From: Oscillospiraceae bacterium
GTDB lineage: Bacteria > Bacillota > Clostridia > Oscillospirales > Oscillospiraceae
Assembly (NCBI GenBank): GCA_902793285.1
Contig: CADBCV010000006.1
Coordinates: forward strand, 17,934-81,933
Direction of reading: 5' to 3'
Length of the DNA stretch: 64,000 bases
Below the pieces are notes generated by a model that was given only the letters and a program-made list of their open reading frames with translations, was not told the origin of the DNA and searched no databases. How positions within the stretch are numbered: position 1 is the stretch's first letter; each line of letters opens with the position of its first letter. Positions 1 through 11,560 of this stretch are shown here, one piece after another. A program made the translations under genes and the position numbers.

Positions 1-2567
1 TGCTTGATCTCGCTCATGAGGGGGTAGCGGGGATTGGCGCCGGTGCACTGGTCGTCAAAAGCCTGCTCCACCATGTCGTCCAGTCTCGCAAGGAAGTCGG
101 CCTCGTCCTCCACGTAGTCACGGATCGTGGGCTTGATGCCGATGGTTTCCTTGAGCTCGTCGATCTTTTGGATCAGCGCCTCGAGCTTCTCCGCGTCCGT
201 ATCGCCGCCGAAGCCGAGAGCGTCCGCCACCATGGCGTAGCGCGCAAGCGTGTGCGGGTGATCATACTGGGGGAAGGTGCCCATCTTCGTGGGGGCCTCG
301 CAGGCATTGAAGCGCAGCACCTCGTCCATCATGAGGGCGTTGGCAAGGCCGTGGGCGATGTGGTGGAAGGCGCCCAACTTGTGGGCCATGGAGTGCATCA
401 CGCCGAGGAAGGCGTTGGCGAAGGCCATGCCGGCCATGGTGGCGGCGTTCGCGACCTTCTCGCGGGCTTCCACATCGCTGCCGTCGTTGTAGGCGCGGGG
501 GAGATAGGCAAAGAGGTTCTTGAGCGCCTGGAGGGCAAGACCGTCGGTGTAGTCCGTCGCCATGACGGAGGCGATGGCCTCAAGCGCGTGGGACACGGCG
601 TCGATGCCGGAGGAGGCGGTGAGCCCCTTGGGGGCCGTCATGTGGTAGTCCACATCGACGATCGCCATGTTGGGCATGAGTTCGTAATCCGCGAGGGGGT
701 ACTTGATGTGCGTGGCCTCATCGGTGATGACGGCGAAGGGCGTGACCTCGCTGCCGGTGCCGGCGGAGGTGGGGATGCAGATGAAATAGGCCTTTTCGCC
801 CATCTTCGGGAACTTGTAAATGCGCTTGCGGATGTCGGAAAAGCGCATGGCCATGTCGGCAAAGTCGGCCTCGGGGTGCTCGTAGAGGACCCACATGATC
901 TTCGCCGCGTCCATGGGGGAGCCGCCGCCGAGGGCGATGATCACGTCGGGCTTAAAGGCGGCCATCTGCTTTGCGCCCTCTCGCGCGCAGGCGAGGGTGG
1001 GGTCGTTCGGCACGTCGAAGAAGCAGGCCGTCTGGATGCCGAGCGCTGTGAGCTTGTCCAGGATCGGTTGCGCCGCGCCGGTCTTGTAGAGGTGGGGGCC
1101 GGTGACGAGGAAGGCGCGCTTTTTGCCCATCTCGCCGAGCTCATTGAGCGCCACGGGCAGGCAGCCCTTCTTGAGATATACCTTCTCCGGCGCACGGAAC
1201 CAGAGCATATTTTCCCTTCTTTCCACGACGGTTTTGATGTTCAGAAGATGCTTGACGCCCACGTTCTCCGACACGGAGTTCCCGCCCCAGGAGCCGCAGC
1301 CCAGCGTCAGGGACGGGGTCAGGGCGAAGTTGTAGAGGTCGCCGATGCCGCCGTGGGAGGAGGGGGTGTTGACCACGATGCGGCAGGTCTTCATGCGCGC
1401 CTGGAAGGCGGCGAGCTTTTCCTGCCCCGTCGCGGTGTTGAGATAAATGGACGAGGTGTGCCCCAGACCGCCGCCGTAGATGAGGGCGTCCGCCTTGTCC
1501 ACAGCGTCGGCAAAGTCCTTCGCCCGGTACATGGCGAGCACGGGGGAGAGCTTCTCGTGGGCAAACTCCTCAGACTTGTCGGTGGACTCCACCTCGCCGA
1601 TGAGGATCTTGGTCCCCTCGGGCACCTCCACGCCCGCGAGGGCGGCGATCTTCGCGGCGGGCTGGCCGACGATGCTCGCGTTCAGGGAGCCGTTGATGAT
1701 GATGGTCTTGCGGACCTTGTCAAGCTCCTCACCCCGGAGGAAATAGCAGCCGCGCTTTGCAAACTCCGCGCGCACCTGCTCATATACCCCGTCGAGCACG
1801 ATGACCGACTGCTCGGAGGCGCAGATCATGCCGTTGTCAAAAGTCTTGGAGTGGATCACGGAGTTCACGGCGAGGAGAATGTCCGCCGTGTCGTCGATGA
1901 TGGCGGGGGTGTTGCCCGCGCCCACACCGAGCGCCGGGGTGCCGGAGGAGTAGGCCGCGGTGACCATGCTGGGGCCGCCGGTGGCGAGGATGATGTCGGC
2001 CTCCTTCATGAGGAGCCTTGTCATCTCGCGGGAGGGGGCGCTGATCCAGCCGATGATGTCCTCGGGCGCACCGGCGGCGACAGCGGCCTCGAGAACGACC
2101 TTCGCGGCCTCCACGGTGCTGCTCTTCGCGCGGTGGTGGGGGGAGATGATGATGCCGTTGCGGGTCTTGAGGGCCAGCAGCGTCTTGAAGATGGCGGTGG
2201 AGGTGGGGTTCGTCGTCGGGATGATGGCGCACACGAGACCGAGAGGCTCCGCGATCTTCTTCACGCCGTAAGCCTTGTCCTCCTCAATGACGCCGCAGGT
2301 TTTGGTGTCCCGGTAGGCGTTGTAGATATATTCGCTCGCAAAGTGGTTTTTGATGACCTTGTCCTCCACAATGCCCATGCCGGTCTCCTCGTGGGCGGCG
2401 CGGGCGAGGGGGATGCGGGCCTTGTTTGCCGCGGTGGCCGCCGCGAGGAAGATGCGGTCCACCTGCTCCTGGGTGTAGGTGGCGTAGACGGCCTGCGCCT
2501 TTTTGACGCGGGCGATCTCCTCCTCGAGGCTCTCCAGACTGTCTATGACAGGGTATTCTTTACTCAA
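1..2567 (-). CDS. adhE: Bifunctional aldehyde-alcohol dehydrogenase AdhE (3' end cut off)
   Basis: AdhE reduces acetyl-CoA to acetaldehyde and then to ethanol, recycling NADH in fermentation; the family forms spirosomes in the cytoplasm. An N-terminal CoA-acylating aldehyde dehydrogenase domain carries the catalytic Cys at residue 249 in NGMICASEQ. The C-terminal iron-dependent alcohol dehydrogenase shows GGGSPMDAAK, SGIDAVSHALEA and the iron-binding run MAHKLGAFHHIAHG near residue 726. 855 codons are in the window; the frame runs off the left edge after PRYPLMSEIK, so roughly a dozen residues are missing. The start is a TTG preceded by AAGGAG; no ATG fits. It is monocistronic as far as can be seen. 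Assignment is near certain. Confidence 0.97.
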   Translation of the reverse strand, partial: MSKEYPVIDSLESLEEEIARVKKAQAVYATYTQEQVDRIFLAAATAANKARIPLARAAHEETGMGIVEDKVIKNHFASEYIYNAYRDTKTCGVIEEDKAYGVKKIAEPLGLVCAIIPTTNPTSTAIFKTLLALKTRNGIIISPHHRAKSSTVEAAKVVLEAAVAAGAPEDIIGWISAPSREMTRLLMKEADIILATGGPSMVTAAYSSGTPALGVGAGNTPAIIDDTADILLAVNSVIHSKTFDNGMICASEQSVIVLDGVYEQVRAEFAKRGCYFLRGEELDKVRKTIIINGSLNASIVGQPAAKIAALAGVEVPEGTKILIGEVESTDKSEEFAHEKLSPVLAMYRAKDFADAVDKADALIYGGGLGHTSSIYLNTATGQEKLAAFQARMKTCRIVVNTPSSHGGIGDLYNFALTPSLTLGCGSWGGNSVSENVGVKHLLNIKTVVERRENMLWFRAPEKVYLKKGCLPVALNELGEMGKKRAFLVTGPHLYKTGAAQPILDKLTALGIQTACFFDVPNDPTLACAREGAKQMAAFKPDVIIALGGGSPMDAAKIMWVLYEHPEADFADMAMRFSDIRKRIYKFPKMGEKAYFICIPTSAGTGSEVTPFAVITDEATHIKYPLADYELMPNMAIVDVDYHMTAPKGLTASSGIDAVSHALEAIASVMATDYTDGLALQALKNLFAYLPRAYNDGSDVEAREKVANAATMAGMAFANAFLGVMHSMAHKLGAFHHIAHGLANALMMDEVLRFNACEAPTKMGTFPQYDHPHTLARYAMVADALGFGGDTDAEKLEALIQKIDELKETIGIKPTIRDYVEDEADFLARLDDMVEQAFDDQCTGANPRYPLMSEIK

Positions 2568-2724
2568 ATCGGTCAACTCCTTTTTCTTCTCGGATCGTCA
2601 AAATATTAACACCAAAATACACAGGATTCAATTGGCATTGTAGCCGAATTTTGTTAAAACCATAATAGAACCGCGCGCAAAAAACCGTCATTTTCACAAG
2701 GGCCCGTCGGATGGGCCTGCCAAG

Positions 2725-3228
2725 CTAAAACAGCGGCTTTCCGAGCGTGTCTTCCGCGCGCACAACGCCGAAATCGCGGGAGTCGACCGCGGCCTCTCGC
2801 GCGTCGCCGAGGACGAAGTATTCCCCGGCGCGCAGAATAATGGGGAAGGGGACGCCCTCCGGCCTCGCGTCGGTGCGGGTGAAGCTGTAGTTTCCGCGCT
2901 CGGCGAGGCCGTTGATGTAGGCGATGCCGTCCCGGATATCCACGCTGTCGCCGGCGGTGGCCACCACGCGGCGCACGGCGGCGTTCCCGTCGGGCAGGCG
3001 GAGGAGCAGCGTGTCCCCCCGCCGGAAGCTCCGGCCGACGCGCAGGTAGACCACAAGCTGACCGCCCTTAAAGTCGGGGCGCATCCCGTCGTCGCGCAAA
3101 ACCGCAAAGCCCAGCAGCAGGCCGAACATCACGAGCAGCAGGATGAGAAGCCCCACCGCGATCCGCACCCGGCGCATCACGCCCAGATGCTCCCGGTCAT
3201 AGCCGGACCTCTGCTTTTCGTCTGCCAT
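2725..3228 (-). CDS. Signal peptidase I-like (S26) membrane protein lacking the catalytic dyad
   Basis: A 167-residue protein with one membrane segment (about residues 23-45) followed by an external domain with the boxes of type I signal peptidases, including LGDAREAAVDSRDFG, which matches the conserved GDN-x-DSR-x-FG box. The catalytic Ser of the usual SM-x-PT box is replaced: here it reads DGMRPD, with Gly48 where Ser is expected. The usual Lys of KRVIG-x-PGD is Arg86 in VRRVVATAGD. Both members of the Ser/Lys dyad therefore look lost, so a peptidase function is doubtful; a scaffold or substrate-binding role is possible. It stands alone between adhE and the branching enzyme, transcribed away from the latter. 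Confidence 0.8.
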   Translation of the reverse strand: MADEKQRSGYDREHLGVMRRVRIAVGLLILLLVMFGLLLGFAVLRDDGMRPDFKGGQLVVYLRVGRSFRRGDTLLLRLPDGNAAVRRVVATAGDSVDIRDGIAYINGLAERGNYSFTRTDARPEGVPFPIILRAGEYFVLGDAREAAVDSRDFGVVRAEDTLGKPLF

Positions 3229-3418
3229 ACGTACACGCCCCCTTTACGCTCTTGTCCCTATTGTAGCATGGCGGGGCGCAAAAGAAAACCGCGCGCCGAA
3301 CTTTTTTTCGGCAGGGCCCGCCCTCATACAAAAGCGACAAAATGTCTGTTTACAAGCCCCGGCGTTTTTGATAAACTGATGAAAAGAATCCAGAAAAACC
3401 ATGATAGGAGGGTATCTC

Positions 3419-5392
3419 GTGTATCCGATCATCGAGAGGGACAGCGCGCTGCGCCCGTTTGAAAAGGATATCAAGCTGCGCATGGACAACTACTGGCGCA
3501 CCCGCAGGGCGCTCGTGGGGGAGGGGCGGCTCAGCGATTTCGCCAACGCCCATGAGTACTATGGCTTTCACCACACGGACAGCGGCTGGGTCTACCGCGA
3601 GTGGGCCCCGGGCGCGGACGCGGTGTATCTGAGCGGGGAGTTCAACAACTGGGAGGCCACCGCCGCCCCCCTGAACCCCATCGGCGGCGGGAACTGGGAA
3701 GTGCGCCTGCCGGAGGGGGCACTGCACGACGGGATGCGTGTCAAGACCGTGGTGCGAAACGGGGGCGCGCTCTCCTGGCATATTCCCCTTTACGCAAAGC
3801 GCGTCATCCAGGACCCCGAGAGCTTCGAGTGGATCTGCGAGGTCTGGGACCCCACCGCACCCTACGCCTGGACGGACGCTGGCTTTGCGCCGGACAGTCA
3901 CCTCTATATCTATGAGAGCCATATCGGCATGGCGACGGAGGAGTACCGCGTCGGCACCTACCGGGAATTTGCGGACAATGTCCTGCCGCGCGTGCAGGAT
4001 CTGGGCTACAACACCGTCCAGCTCATGGCCGTGATGGAGCACCCCTATTACGGCTCCTTCGGCTACCAGGTGTCGAACTTCTTCGCCGCCTCCAGCCGCT
4101 TCGGCTATCCCGAGGAGCTCAAGTACCTTGTGAACAAGGCCCATGCCATGGGCATCGCGGTGCTGCTCGACGTTGTCCACTCCCATGCGGTCAAAAACAC
4201 CGTGGAGGGCATCAACCGCTTCGACGGCACGGACACCCAGTTCTTCCGCGCGGGCAAGGCGGGCGACCACCCCGCCTGGGACACCAAATGCTTCAACTAC
4301 GGCAAATATGAGGTCATCCACTTCCTGCTCTCAAATCTCAAGTTCTGGATGACGGAGTACCACTTTGACGGCTTCCGCTTCGACGGCGTGACCAGTATGC
4401 TCTACCACGACCACGGTCTCGGCGCCGCGTTCACGAATCTCCGCATGTATTTCTCCCTGAACACCGACACGGAGGCCATCACCTATCTCCAGCTCGCAAA
4501 CGATCTCATCCGGGAGGTAAACCCCCGCGGCATCAGCATTGCGGAAGACATGTCCGGTATGCCGGGCATGACCGTGAAGGTGGCTGACGGCGGCCTCGGC
4601 TTTGACTACCGCCTCGCGATGGGGCTGCCGGACATGTGGATACGCCTTATCAAGGAACGCCGGGACGAGGACTGGAATCTCGATTATATCTGGCACGAGC
4701 TCACCGCGCGCATGGCGGCCACCATCGCCTATGTGGAGAGCCACGACCAGGCCCTCGTCGGGGATCAGACCGTCATGTTCCGCCTGGCAGGGGCCCACAT
4801 GTATACCGACATGGACAAAACCTGCCATAACGAGGTCATCGACCGCGCCATGGCCCTGCACAAGATGCTGCGCCTTCTGACCTGCGCCGCCGGCGGCAAC
4901 GGCTATCTCAACTTCATGGGCAACGAGTTCGGCCACCCCGAGTGGATCGACTTTCCCCGCGAGGGCAACGGCTGGGACTACAAGTACTGCCGCCGCCAGT
5001 GGAGCCTGCCGGAAAACGGCTATCTCAAGTACGGCGAGCTTAATCTCTTCGATCATGACATGATCCACGCCTGCCGGAAGTATGAAGTCCTCGCCGACGG
5101 GACGGCCCATCTGCTCACGCTGAACCAGGGGGACCACATGCTCGCCTTCGAGAGGAACGGCCTTGTCTTTGTCTTCAACTTTGACCCCGTGCGCGTACAC
5201 GAAAACTATGTCATCCCCGTGCGCCGCGGCTGCGATCATGAGGTCCTCTTCACCACGGACGATGCGTGTTACGGCGGCTTTGGCAACATCGACCATGCGC
5301 GCCGCTCGGCCCTGACCCCGGGGCAAAGCGGCCCCGCGCTCAGTCTCCTCCTCCCGCCCCGCACCGCCATGGTCCTGCGGCCGGTGGAATAA
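3419..5392 (+). CDS. glgB: 1,4-alpha-glucan branching enzyme (GH13_8-like)
   Basis: Introduces alpha-1,6 branches into glycogen-like storage glucan in the cytoplasm. The order is an N-terminal CBM48 domain (YREWAPGADAVYLSGEFNNW), then the GH13 barrel with nucleophile Asp322 in DGFRFDGVTS, acid/base Glu376 in SIAEDMSG, and VESHDQ, then a beta domain. The architecture resembles the eukaryote-type branching enzymes also found in some Clostridia. An upstream in-frame ATG at 3401 exists, but the SD AGGAGG lies at 3406-3411, inside that extension, so the GTG at 3419 is preferred (657 residues). No other glycogen genes are nearby. An intrinsic terminator follows. Confidence 0.93.
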   Translation: MYPIIERDSALRPFEKDIKLRMDNYWRTRRALVGEGRLSDFANAHEYYGFHHTDSGWVYREWAPGADAVYLSGEFNNWEATAAPLNPIGGGNWEVRLPEGALHDGMRVKTVVRNGGALSWHIPLYAKRVIQDPESFEWICEVWDPTAPYAWTDAGFAPDSHLYIYESHIGMATEEYRVGTYREFADNVLPRVQDLGYNTVQLMAVMEHPYYGSFGYQVSNFFAASSRFGYPEELKYLVNKAHAMGIAVLLDVVHSHAVKNTVEGINRFDGTDTQFFRAGKAGDHPAWDTKCFNYGKYEVIHFLLSNLKFWMTEYHFDGFRFDGVTSMLYHDHGLGAAFTNLRMYFSLNTDTEAITYLQLANDLIREVNPRGISIAEDMSGMPGMTVKVADGGLGFDYRLAMGLPDMWIRLIKERRDEDWNLDYIWHELTARMAATIAYVESHDQALVGDQTVMFRLAGAHMYTDMDKTCHNEVIDRAMALHKMLRLLTCAAGGNGYLNFMGNEFGHPEWIDFPREGNGWDYKYCRRQWSLPENGYLKYGELNLFDHDMIHACRKYEVLADGTAHLLTLNQGDHMLAFERNGLVFVFNFDPVRVHENYVIPVRRGCDHEVLFTTDDACYGGFGNIDHARRSALTPGQSGPALSLLLPPRTAMVLRPVE

Positions 5393-5436
5393 ATTGAAAA
5401 GTGTCTGTGAGAAAAGTCGGTTGAACCCGTAGGGGA

Positions 5437-5463
5437 GGGGCTTTTTCACAGCCCCGTTTTTTA
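5437..5463 (+). terminator. Intrinsic terminator after the branching enzyme gene
   Basis: GGGGCT (5437-5442) pairs with AGCCCC (5450-5455), followed by a run of T. It touches the stop codon of the convergent MerR gene. Confidence 0.75.
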
Positions 5464-6279
5464 TGTCAAAAGCTCTGTTTTGATCGGGATGGCATAGTAG
5501 CCGTACTGGAGCTCGATGGACTGCTGCCAGTCCGCCGGCATGAGGGTGGTGCGGAAATAGAAGTCCCCGCCCGTGAGATGGAGCGCCCGCAGAAGGCGGA
5601 AGACCGGGTGCGCCGGGGAATCAAAACACTCGAGCTCTGTCCGGAGAAGCGGCGCGCGGAATTTACAGTAAAGGATCTTCTGCGACGGGACGGTCTCCAC
5701 CACGTCGTTCACGGGCAGGTCGAGCTCCCGCAGGTCCCGCTCCGACACCACAAAGCCCCAGGCGACGCGCCCGTCCTTTTCGATGCGCATGGTGGATTTT
5801 ACAATCGGGATATAGCTCATCCACTCGCGCAGGATCTCATAGATCCTCGGGTCGGGGAGAAAATCGTACTTGTTCGTGTGAGGGAGAAAGAGCATGGGCG
5901 CCGAGGTTCGCACGTCCCAGTCCCAGTCCCGCCCCTCCAGCGGGGCGCGCCAGGCGGCAAATTCGGCATAGTCGCGGATGAGCGCCTCATCCAGGCTGAT
6001 TTCCTGCTCCAGGTGGCGGATGTTCTCCGCGATGCGGTGCCGCACCTGCCCGTCGTCCTCCCGCCGGTCGGTGAGGATCTCGCGGATCTCACGCAGGGTC
6101 ATGCCGTAGTTGCGCAGGCGGATGCTCTCGATGAGCTTCATCGTGGTCTGGAAGGAGTAATAGCGGTAGCCGCTCTCGCTCCGGCTGGGGCTGATGATCC
6201 CCTGCTGCTCATAGTGCTTGAGAAAGTCGGGGCTTACCCCCAGATATTTTGCGTAATCACCGATGCGATACTGCTTCAA
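5461..6279 (-). CDS. MerR-family transcriptional regulator
   Basis: A 272-residue regulator. The N-terminal MerR winged helix starts YRIGDYAKYLGVSPDFLKHYEQQG and continues with GYRYYS, then a coiled-coil dimerisation helix around residues 75-110, then a GyrI-like effector domain with no recognisable ligand signature. The start is a TTG preceded by GGGGAGG; the longer frame to 6348 has no SD and adds a non-homologous tail. The gene is divergent from the secreted flavin reductase at 6449, which is the likely target, since MerR proteins usually act on a divergent neighbour. The ligand cannot be told from sequence. Confidence 0.88.
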   Translation of the reverse strand: MKQYRIGDYAKYLGVSPDFLKHYEQQGIISPSRSESGYRYYSFQTTMKLIESIRLRNYGMTLREIREILTDRREDDGQVRHRIAENIRHLEQEISLDEALIRDYAEFAAWRAPLEGRDWDWDVRTSAPMLFLPHTNKYDFLPDPRIYEILREWMSYIPIVKSTMRIEKDGRVAWGFVVSERDLRELDLPVNDVVETVPSQKILYCKFRAPLLRTELECFDSPAHPVFRLLRALHLTGGDFYFRTTLMPADWQQSIELQYGYYAIPIKTELLT

Positions 6280-6448
6280 GCGCCGCCCGCCTCCCCTGAA
6301 ATAATATGTCCTTTCCCGTATTATACCCGCAAGCGGCCAAGGATGCAAGCTGCACCCGGTATTGAAATTTCACTTGACCTGGGGGCTGGTCCCACCTTTA
6401 GAATAAGCACAGAATTCCCCGGCAAAATTTTGACAAAGGAGAGATTCG

Positions 6449-8446
6449 ATGAAAAACATTTCCCGCCGCGACTTCCTGAAGGGCGCGCTCGCCGGCTCTG
6501 CCGCCGTGGCCCTCTCGTCCGTCACGGGCATCTCCGCCTTCGCGGAGGAGACCAAGGCCCTCTACACCCCCGGCACCTATTCCGCCACCGCCAAGGGCAT
6601 CGCAAGCGATGTCAAGGTCACCATGACCTTCTCCGAGACCGCCATCACCGATGTCGTCATCGACGCCGCCGGCGAGACCCCCGATCTCGGCGGCGCTGCC
6701 GCACCCAAGCTCGCGCAGGCCATCCTCGATGCGCAGGGCGTGGAGGTCGACGCTGTCTCCGGCGCGACCGTCACCTCCGACGCGGTCAAGAAGGCGGTTG
6801 CCGACTGCATCTCCCAGGCCAGCGGCAAGGCTGTTGTCGTACAGGAGGCCGCCCCCGCCGCGAAGGCGGACTGGCTGGGCGAGGCCCCGGAGATCGCGGA
6901 GGCCGACATCAAGGAAGAGCTCGAGACCGAGGTCCTGGTGGTCGGCTGCGGCACCGGCGGCTGGATCGCCACCATGACCGCCGCGGAGGAGGGCGCAAAG
7001 GTCCTCGTCCTCGAAAAGCGCGAGGCCCCCACCGGCATCCGCGAGGATATCGGCGCCATCAATTCGAAGCTCCAGCTCGCCTCCTTCGCCCAGTACCCCG
7101 AGTTCAAGATCGACAAGATCGAGGCCCTGCAGGAGATCGTCCGCTATGCCGGCGGCTATGTGGATTCCGACCTCATCAAGGTCTGGATCGACAACTCCGG
7201 CGAGCTCGTCGACTGGCTCACGAACCTCATGGAGTCCACCGGCGACTGGTATATGAGCCTTGAGGGCGGCGTCGGCGATCTCGATCACCCCGAGCGCGAC
7301 AAGGCCTTCGCCTCCGGCCACAGCCCCCACAAGACCAAGCAGGGCCAGGAGAAGAACGTGTCCACCAGCTCCACCTTCATGGATTTCTGCGACGCTACCG
7401 GCAATGTGGACTGGCGCTTCCAGACCGCGCTCGTAAAGCTCGAGCAGGATGAGAACGGCAAGGTCACCGGCGTCATCGCAAAGGACGAGGCCAACGACTG
7501 CTATGTCCGCGTCAAGGTCTCCAAGGGCGTCATCATGGCCACTGGCGGATACGCCACCAATACCGACATGATGCTGGCTCTCCAGCCCCAGACCATGAAG
7601 ATGAAGGCCAACGTCCCCATCGGCTCCACGGCCGACGGCTCCGGCATCAAGGCCATGCTCTGGGCGGGCGCGGAGCTCGACCCGACCCACGCTTCCATGA
7701 TGTTCAACCGCTGCTCCGTCCTTCCCGACGAGACCGCCGGCTACAAGACCAACGGCAAGTGGTACTGGTTCGGCGAACAGCCCTTCCTCAAGGTCAATCT
7801 CAACGGCCAGCGCTTCTGCAACGAGTCCGGCCCCTATGAGTTCATGCTCCACTCCATGTACATGCAGCCGAACCACACCTATGTGGACATCTTCGACGCG
7901 AACAACAAGCAGTACTGCGAGCAGTTTGACGAAGTGGGCTGTTGCCGTCTCTTCAAGTTCCCCAACGGCGCCGAGAGCAACATGCCCTATGACTACGTCT
8001 GGGGCCAGATGACCGAGGGCGACAATTCTCACCTCGCGCTGGGCTACCTCCAGAAGGCCGACACCATCGAGGAGCTGGCCGAGAAGCTCAATATCCCCGC
8101 GGACGAGCTCGCGAAGACCGTCGCCCGCTACAACGTCCTCTGCGCCAAGGGCGTGGACGAGGATTACGGCAAGTCCGCCCACCGCATGACGCCGGTGGAC
8201 ACCGCCCCCTTCTACGGCATCCGCACCTGCGCCTGGCACCTGACCACGCTCAACGGCTGCCGCATCAACACCGACATGCAGGTCATCCGTGAGGACGGCA
8301 CCCCCATCGAGGGCCTCTACGCCACGGGCGACTGCTCCGGCGGCTTCTTCTCCCAGACCTATCCCAACCTCTTCACCGGCCTCGCCTGCGGCCGCACCAT
8401 GACCTTCGGCCGCCGCGCCGCCAAGATCGTGGCAAAGAAAAAGTAA
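6449..8446 (+). CDS. Tat-exported FMN/FAD fumarate-reductase-like oxidoreductase
   Basis: A 665-residue extracytoplasmic flavoprotein reductase. The first 32 residues form a Tat-type signal (SRRDFLKGALAG). Residues 40-115 are an FMN-binding domain with SGAT; Thr107 is the expected ApbE-dependent FMN attachment site. The FAD domain starts EVLVVGCGTGGW near residue 160 and ends with LYATGDCSGG. Family members use small organic molecules as respiratory electron acceptors outside the membrane. The segment that binds the acceptor reads HLTTLNGCRIN instead of the more usual HHTMGG run, so the substrate is probably not fumarate. SD AAGGAG is well placed. No membrane electron donor or ApbE gene is nearby; a MerR gene is divergent. 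Confidence 0.88.
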   Translation: MKNISRRDFLKGALAGSAAVALSSVTGISAFAEETKALYTPGTYSATAKGIASDVKVTMTFSETAITDVVIDAAGETPDLGGAAAPKLAQAILDAQGVEVDAVSGATVTSDAVKKAVADCISQASGKAVVVQEAAPAAKADWLGEAPEIAEADIKEELETEVLVVGCGTGGWIATMTAAEEGAKVLVLEKREAPTGIREDIGAINSKLQLASFAQYPEFKIDKIEALQEIVRYAGGYVDSDLIKVWIDNSGELVDWLTNLMESTGDWYMSLEGGVGDLDHPERDKAFASGHSPHKTKQGQEKNVSTSSTFMDFCDATGNVDWRFQTALVKLEQDENGKVTGVIAKDEANDCYVRVKVSKGVIMATGGYATNTDMMLALQPQTMKMKANVPIGSTADGSGIKAMLWAGAELDPTHASMMFNRCSVLPDETAGYKTNGKWYWFGEQPFLKVNLNGQRFCNESGPYEFMLHSMYMQPNHTYVDIFDANNKQYCEQFDEVGCCRLFKFPNGAESNMPYDYVWGQMTEGDNSHLALGYLQKADTIEELAEKLNIPADELAKTVARYNVLCAKGVDEDYGKSAHRMTPVDTAPFYGIRTCAWHLTTLNGCRINTDMQVIREDGTPIEGLYATGDCSGGFFSQTYPNLFTGLACGRTMTFGRRAAKIVAKKK

Positions 8447-8457
8447 ACATATCCCAT

Positions 8458-8493
8458 AAAAATGGGCGAATCCTTACGGATTCGCCCATTTTT
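8458..8493. terminator. Strong bidirectional terminator
   Basis: A 16-bp perfect stem, AAAAATGGGCGAATCC against its complement, with loop TTAC and A/T runs on both sides. It serves both the flavin reductase and the convergent TetR gene. Confidence 0.9.
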
Positions 8494-8496
8494 GCG

Positions 8497-9045
8497 TCAA
8501 AACAGCTCCCCGGAGAGGAGGGTCATCAGCATCTCCTGGAGGGTGTCCGACGTTGTGATGCAGCCCTCCTGCGCGTAGCGGCGGGCGACCGAGGCGATGC
8601 CCCCCGCGTAAAAGCTCGCGGCGTAATCGCGCAGGCAGGGCTCCACCCCGGCGAGAAAGCAGTCGCAGCCGTTCAGGACATCAAAGAAGCTGTCATAGAG
8701 CAGATAGTCGATGCGGTTGTCTACCAGGAGCTTGATGAGCTCGCGGTTATGGAGCATATACTCGCTGTAGCCCCGGCACAGCCAGCGCAGGGCGCTTGTC
8801 CGGTCCGGGCTCCGCTCGGGCGGGGCGATGTCCGGCGTGTCGCAGGCGCCGGCCTGGAGCGTGAAGACCACCACGTTCTCCCGGCTTGTGAAGAGGCTGT
8901 AAAAGGTCTGGCGCGAAATGCCCGCCGTCTTGCACAGCTCGCTCACCGTGATCTGCGCGTAGGGTTTTTCCCGGATCAGCGCCATCATCGCCCCCGCGAT
9001 CTGCCGCTGGGACTGGAGCGCTGTTTTGTTGCTGCCGCAATACAT
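8497..9045 (-). CDS. TetR-family regulator, divergent from lon
   Basis: A 182-residue protein with an N-terminal TetR helix-turn-helix (ITVSELCKTAGISRQTFYSLF, about residues 30-50) and an all-helical C-terminal domain. The ATG at 9045 has GGAG eight nt upstream and is preferred over the more distal ATG of the longer frame. Its promoter (TTGACA 9106-9101, 18 nt, TATAAT 9082-9077, minus strand) lies inside the control region shared with lon, where two TTGACA-N2-TGTCAA inverted repeats are obvious operators. It therefore probably represses itself and lon. Its inducer is unknown. Confidence 0.9.
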   Translation of the reverse strand: MYCGSNKTALQSQRQIAGAMMALIREKPYAQITVSELCKTAGISRQTFYSLFTSRENVVVFTLQAGACDTPDIAPPERSPDRTSALRWLCRGYSEYMLHNRELIKLLVDNRIDYLLYDSFFDVLNGCDCFLAGVEPCLRDYAASFYAGGIASVARRYAQEGCITTSDTLQEMLMTLLSGELF

Positions 9046-9076
9046 GTTCCTGTCTCCCATAATTTTTATTGCATAC

Positions 9077-9144
9077 ATTATACCAAACAGGCTTGACAAA
9101 TGTCAAGGTTTGCTGTAGAATTCAGAAAACTTGACATTTGTCAA
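9077..9144. promoter_or_regulatory. Overlapping divergent promoters with two operators (TetR / lon)
   Basis: Rightward promoter: TTGACA 9093-9098, 17 nt, TAGAAT 9116-9121. Leftward promoter: TTGACA 9106-9101, 18 nt, TATAAT 9082-9077. Operator 1, TTGACAAATGTCAA (9093-9106), contains both -35 boxes. Operator 2, TTGACATTTGTCAA (9131-9144), lies at the lon transcription start; the centres are 38 bp apart. A repressor bound here would block both directions. Confidence 0.85.
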
Positions 9145-9169
9145 ACTACGCAGCAAGGAGGCAGAACCC

Positions 9170-11470
<2,301 letters not shown>

Positions 11471-11560
11471 TTTTCCCGCAAGGGGACAGAATTCGCCCGG
11501 ATTAACCGCGGCCTCCTGCTATACTCTTCCCATCCTGTGAAGATTGAGGAGGTATTACCC

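Noticed and set aside
168-2609. 813-residue open frame on the plus strand
   Set aside because: It is antisense to adhE, has no family features and only reflects high GC at third positions.
4331-5449. 372-residue minus-strand frame inside the branching enzyme gene
   Set aside because: The plus strand encodes a complete GH13 enzyme with all catalytic motifs; the antisense frame is compositional.
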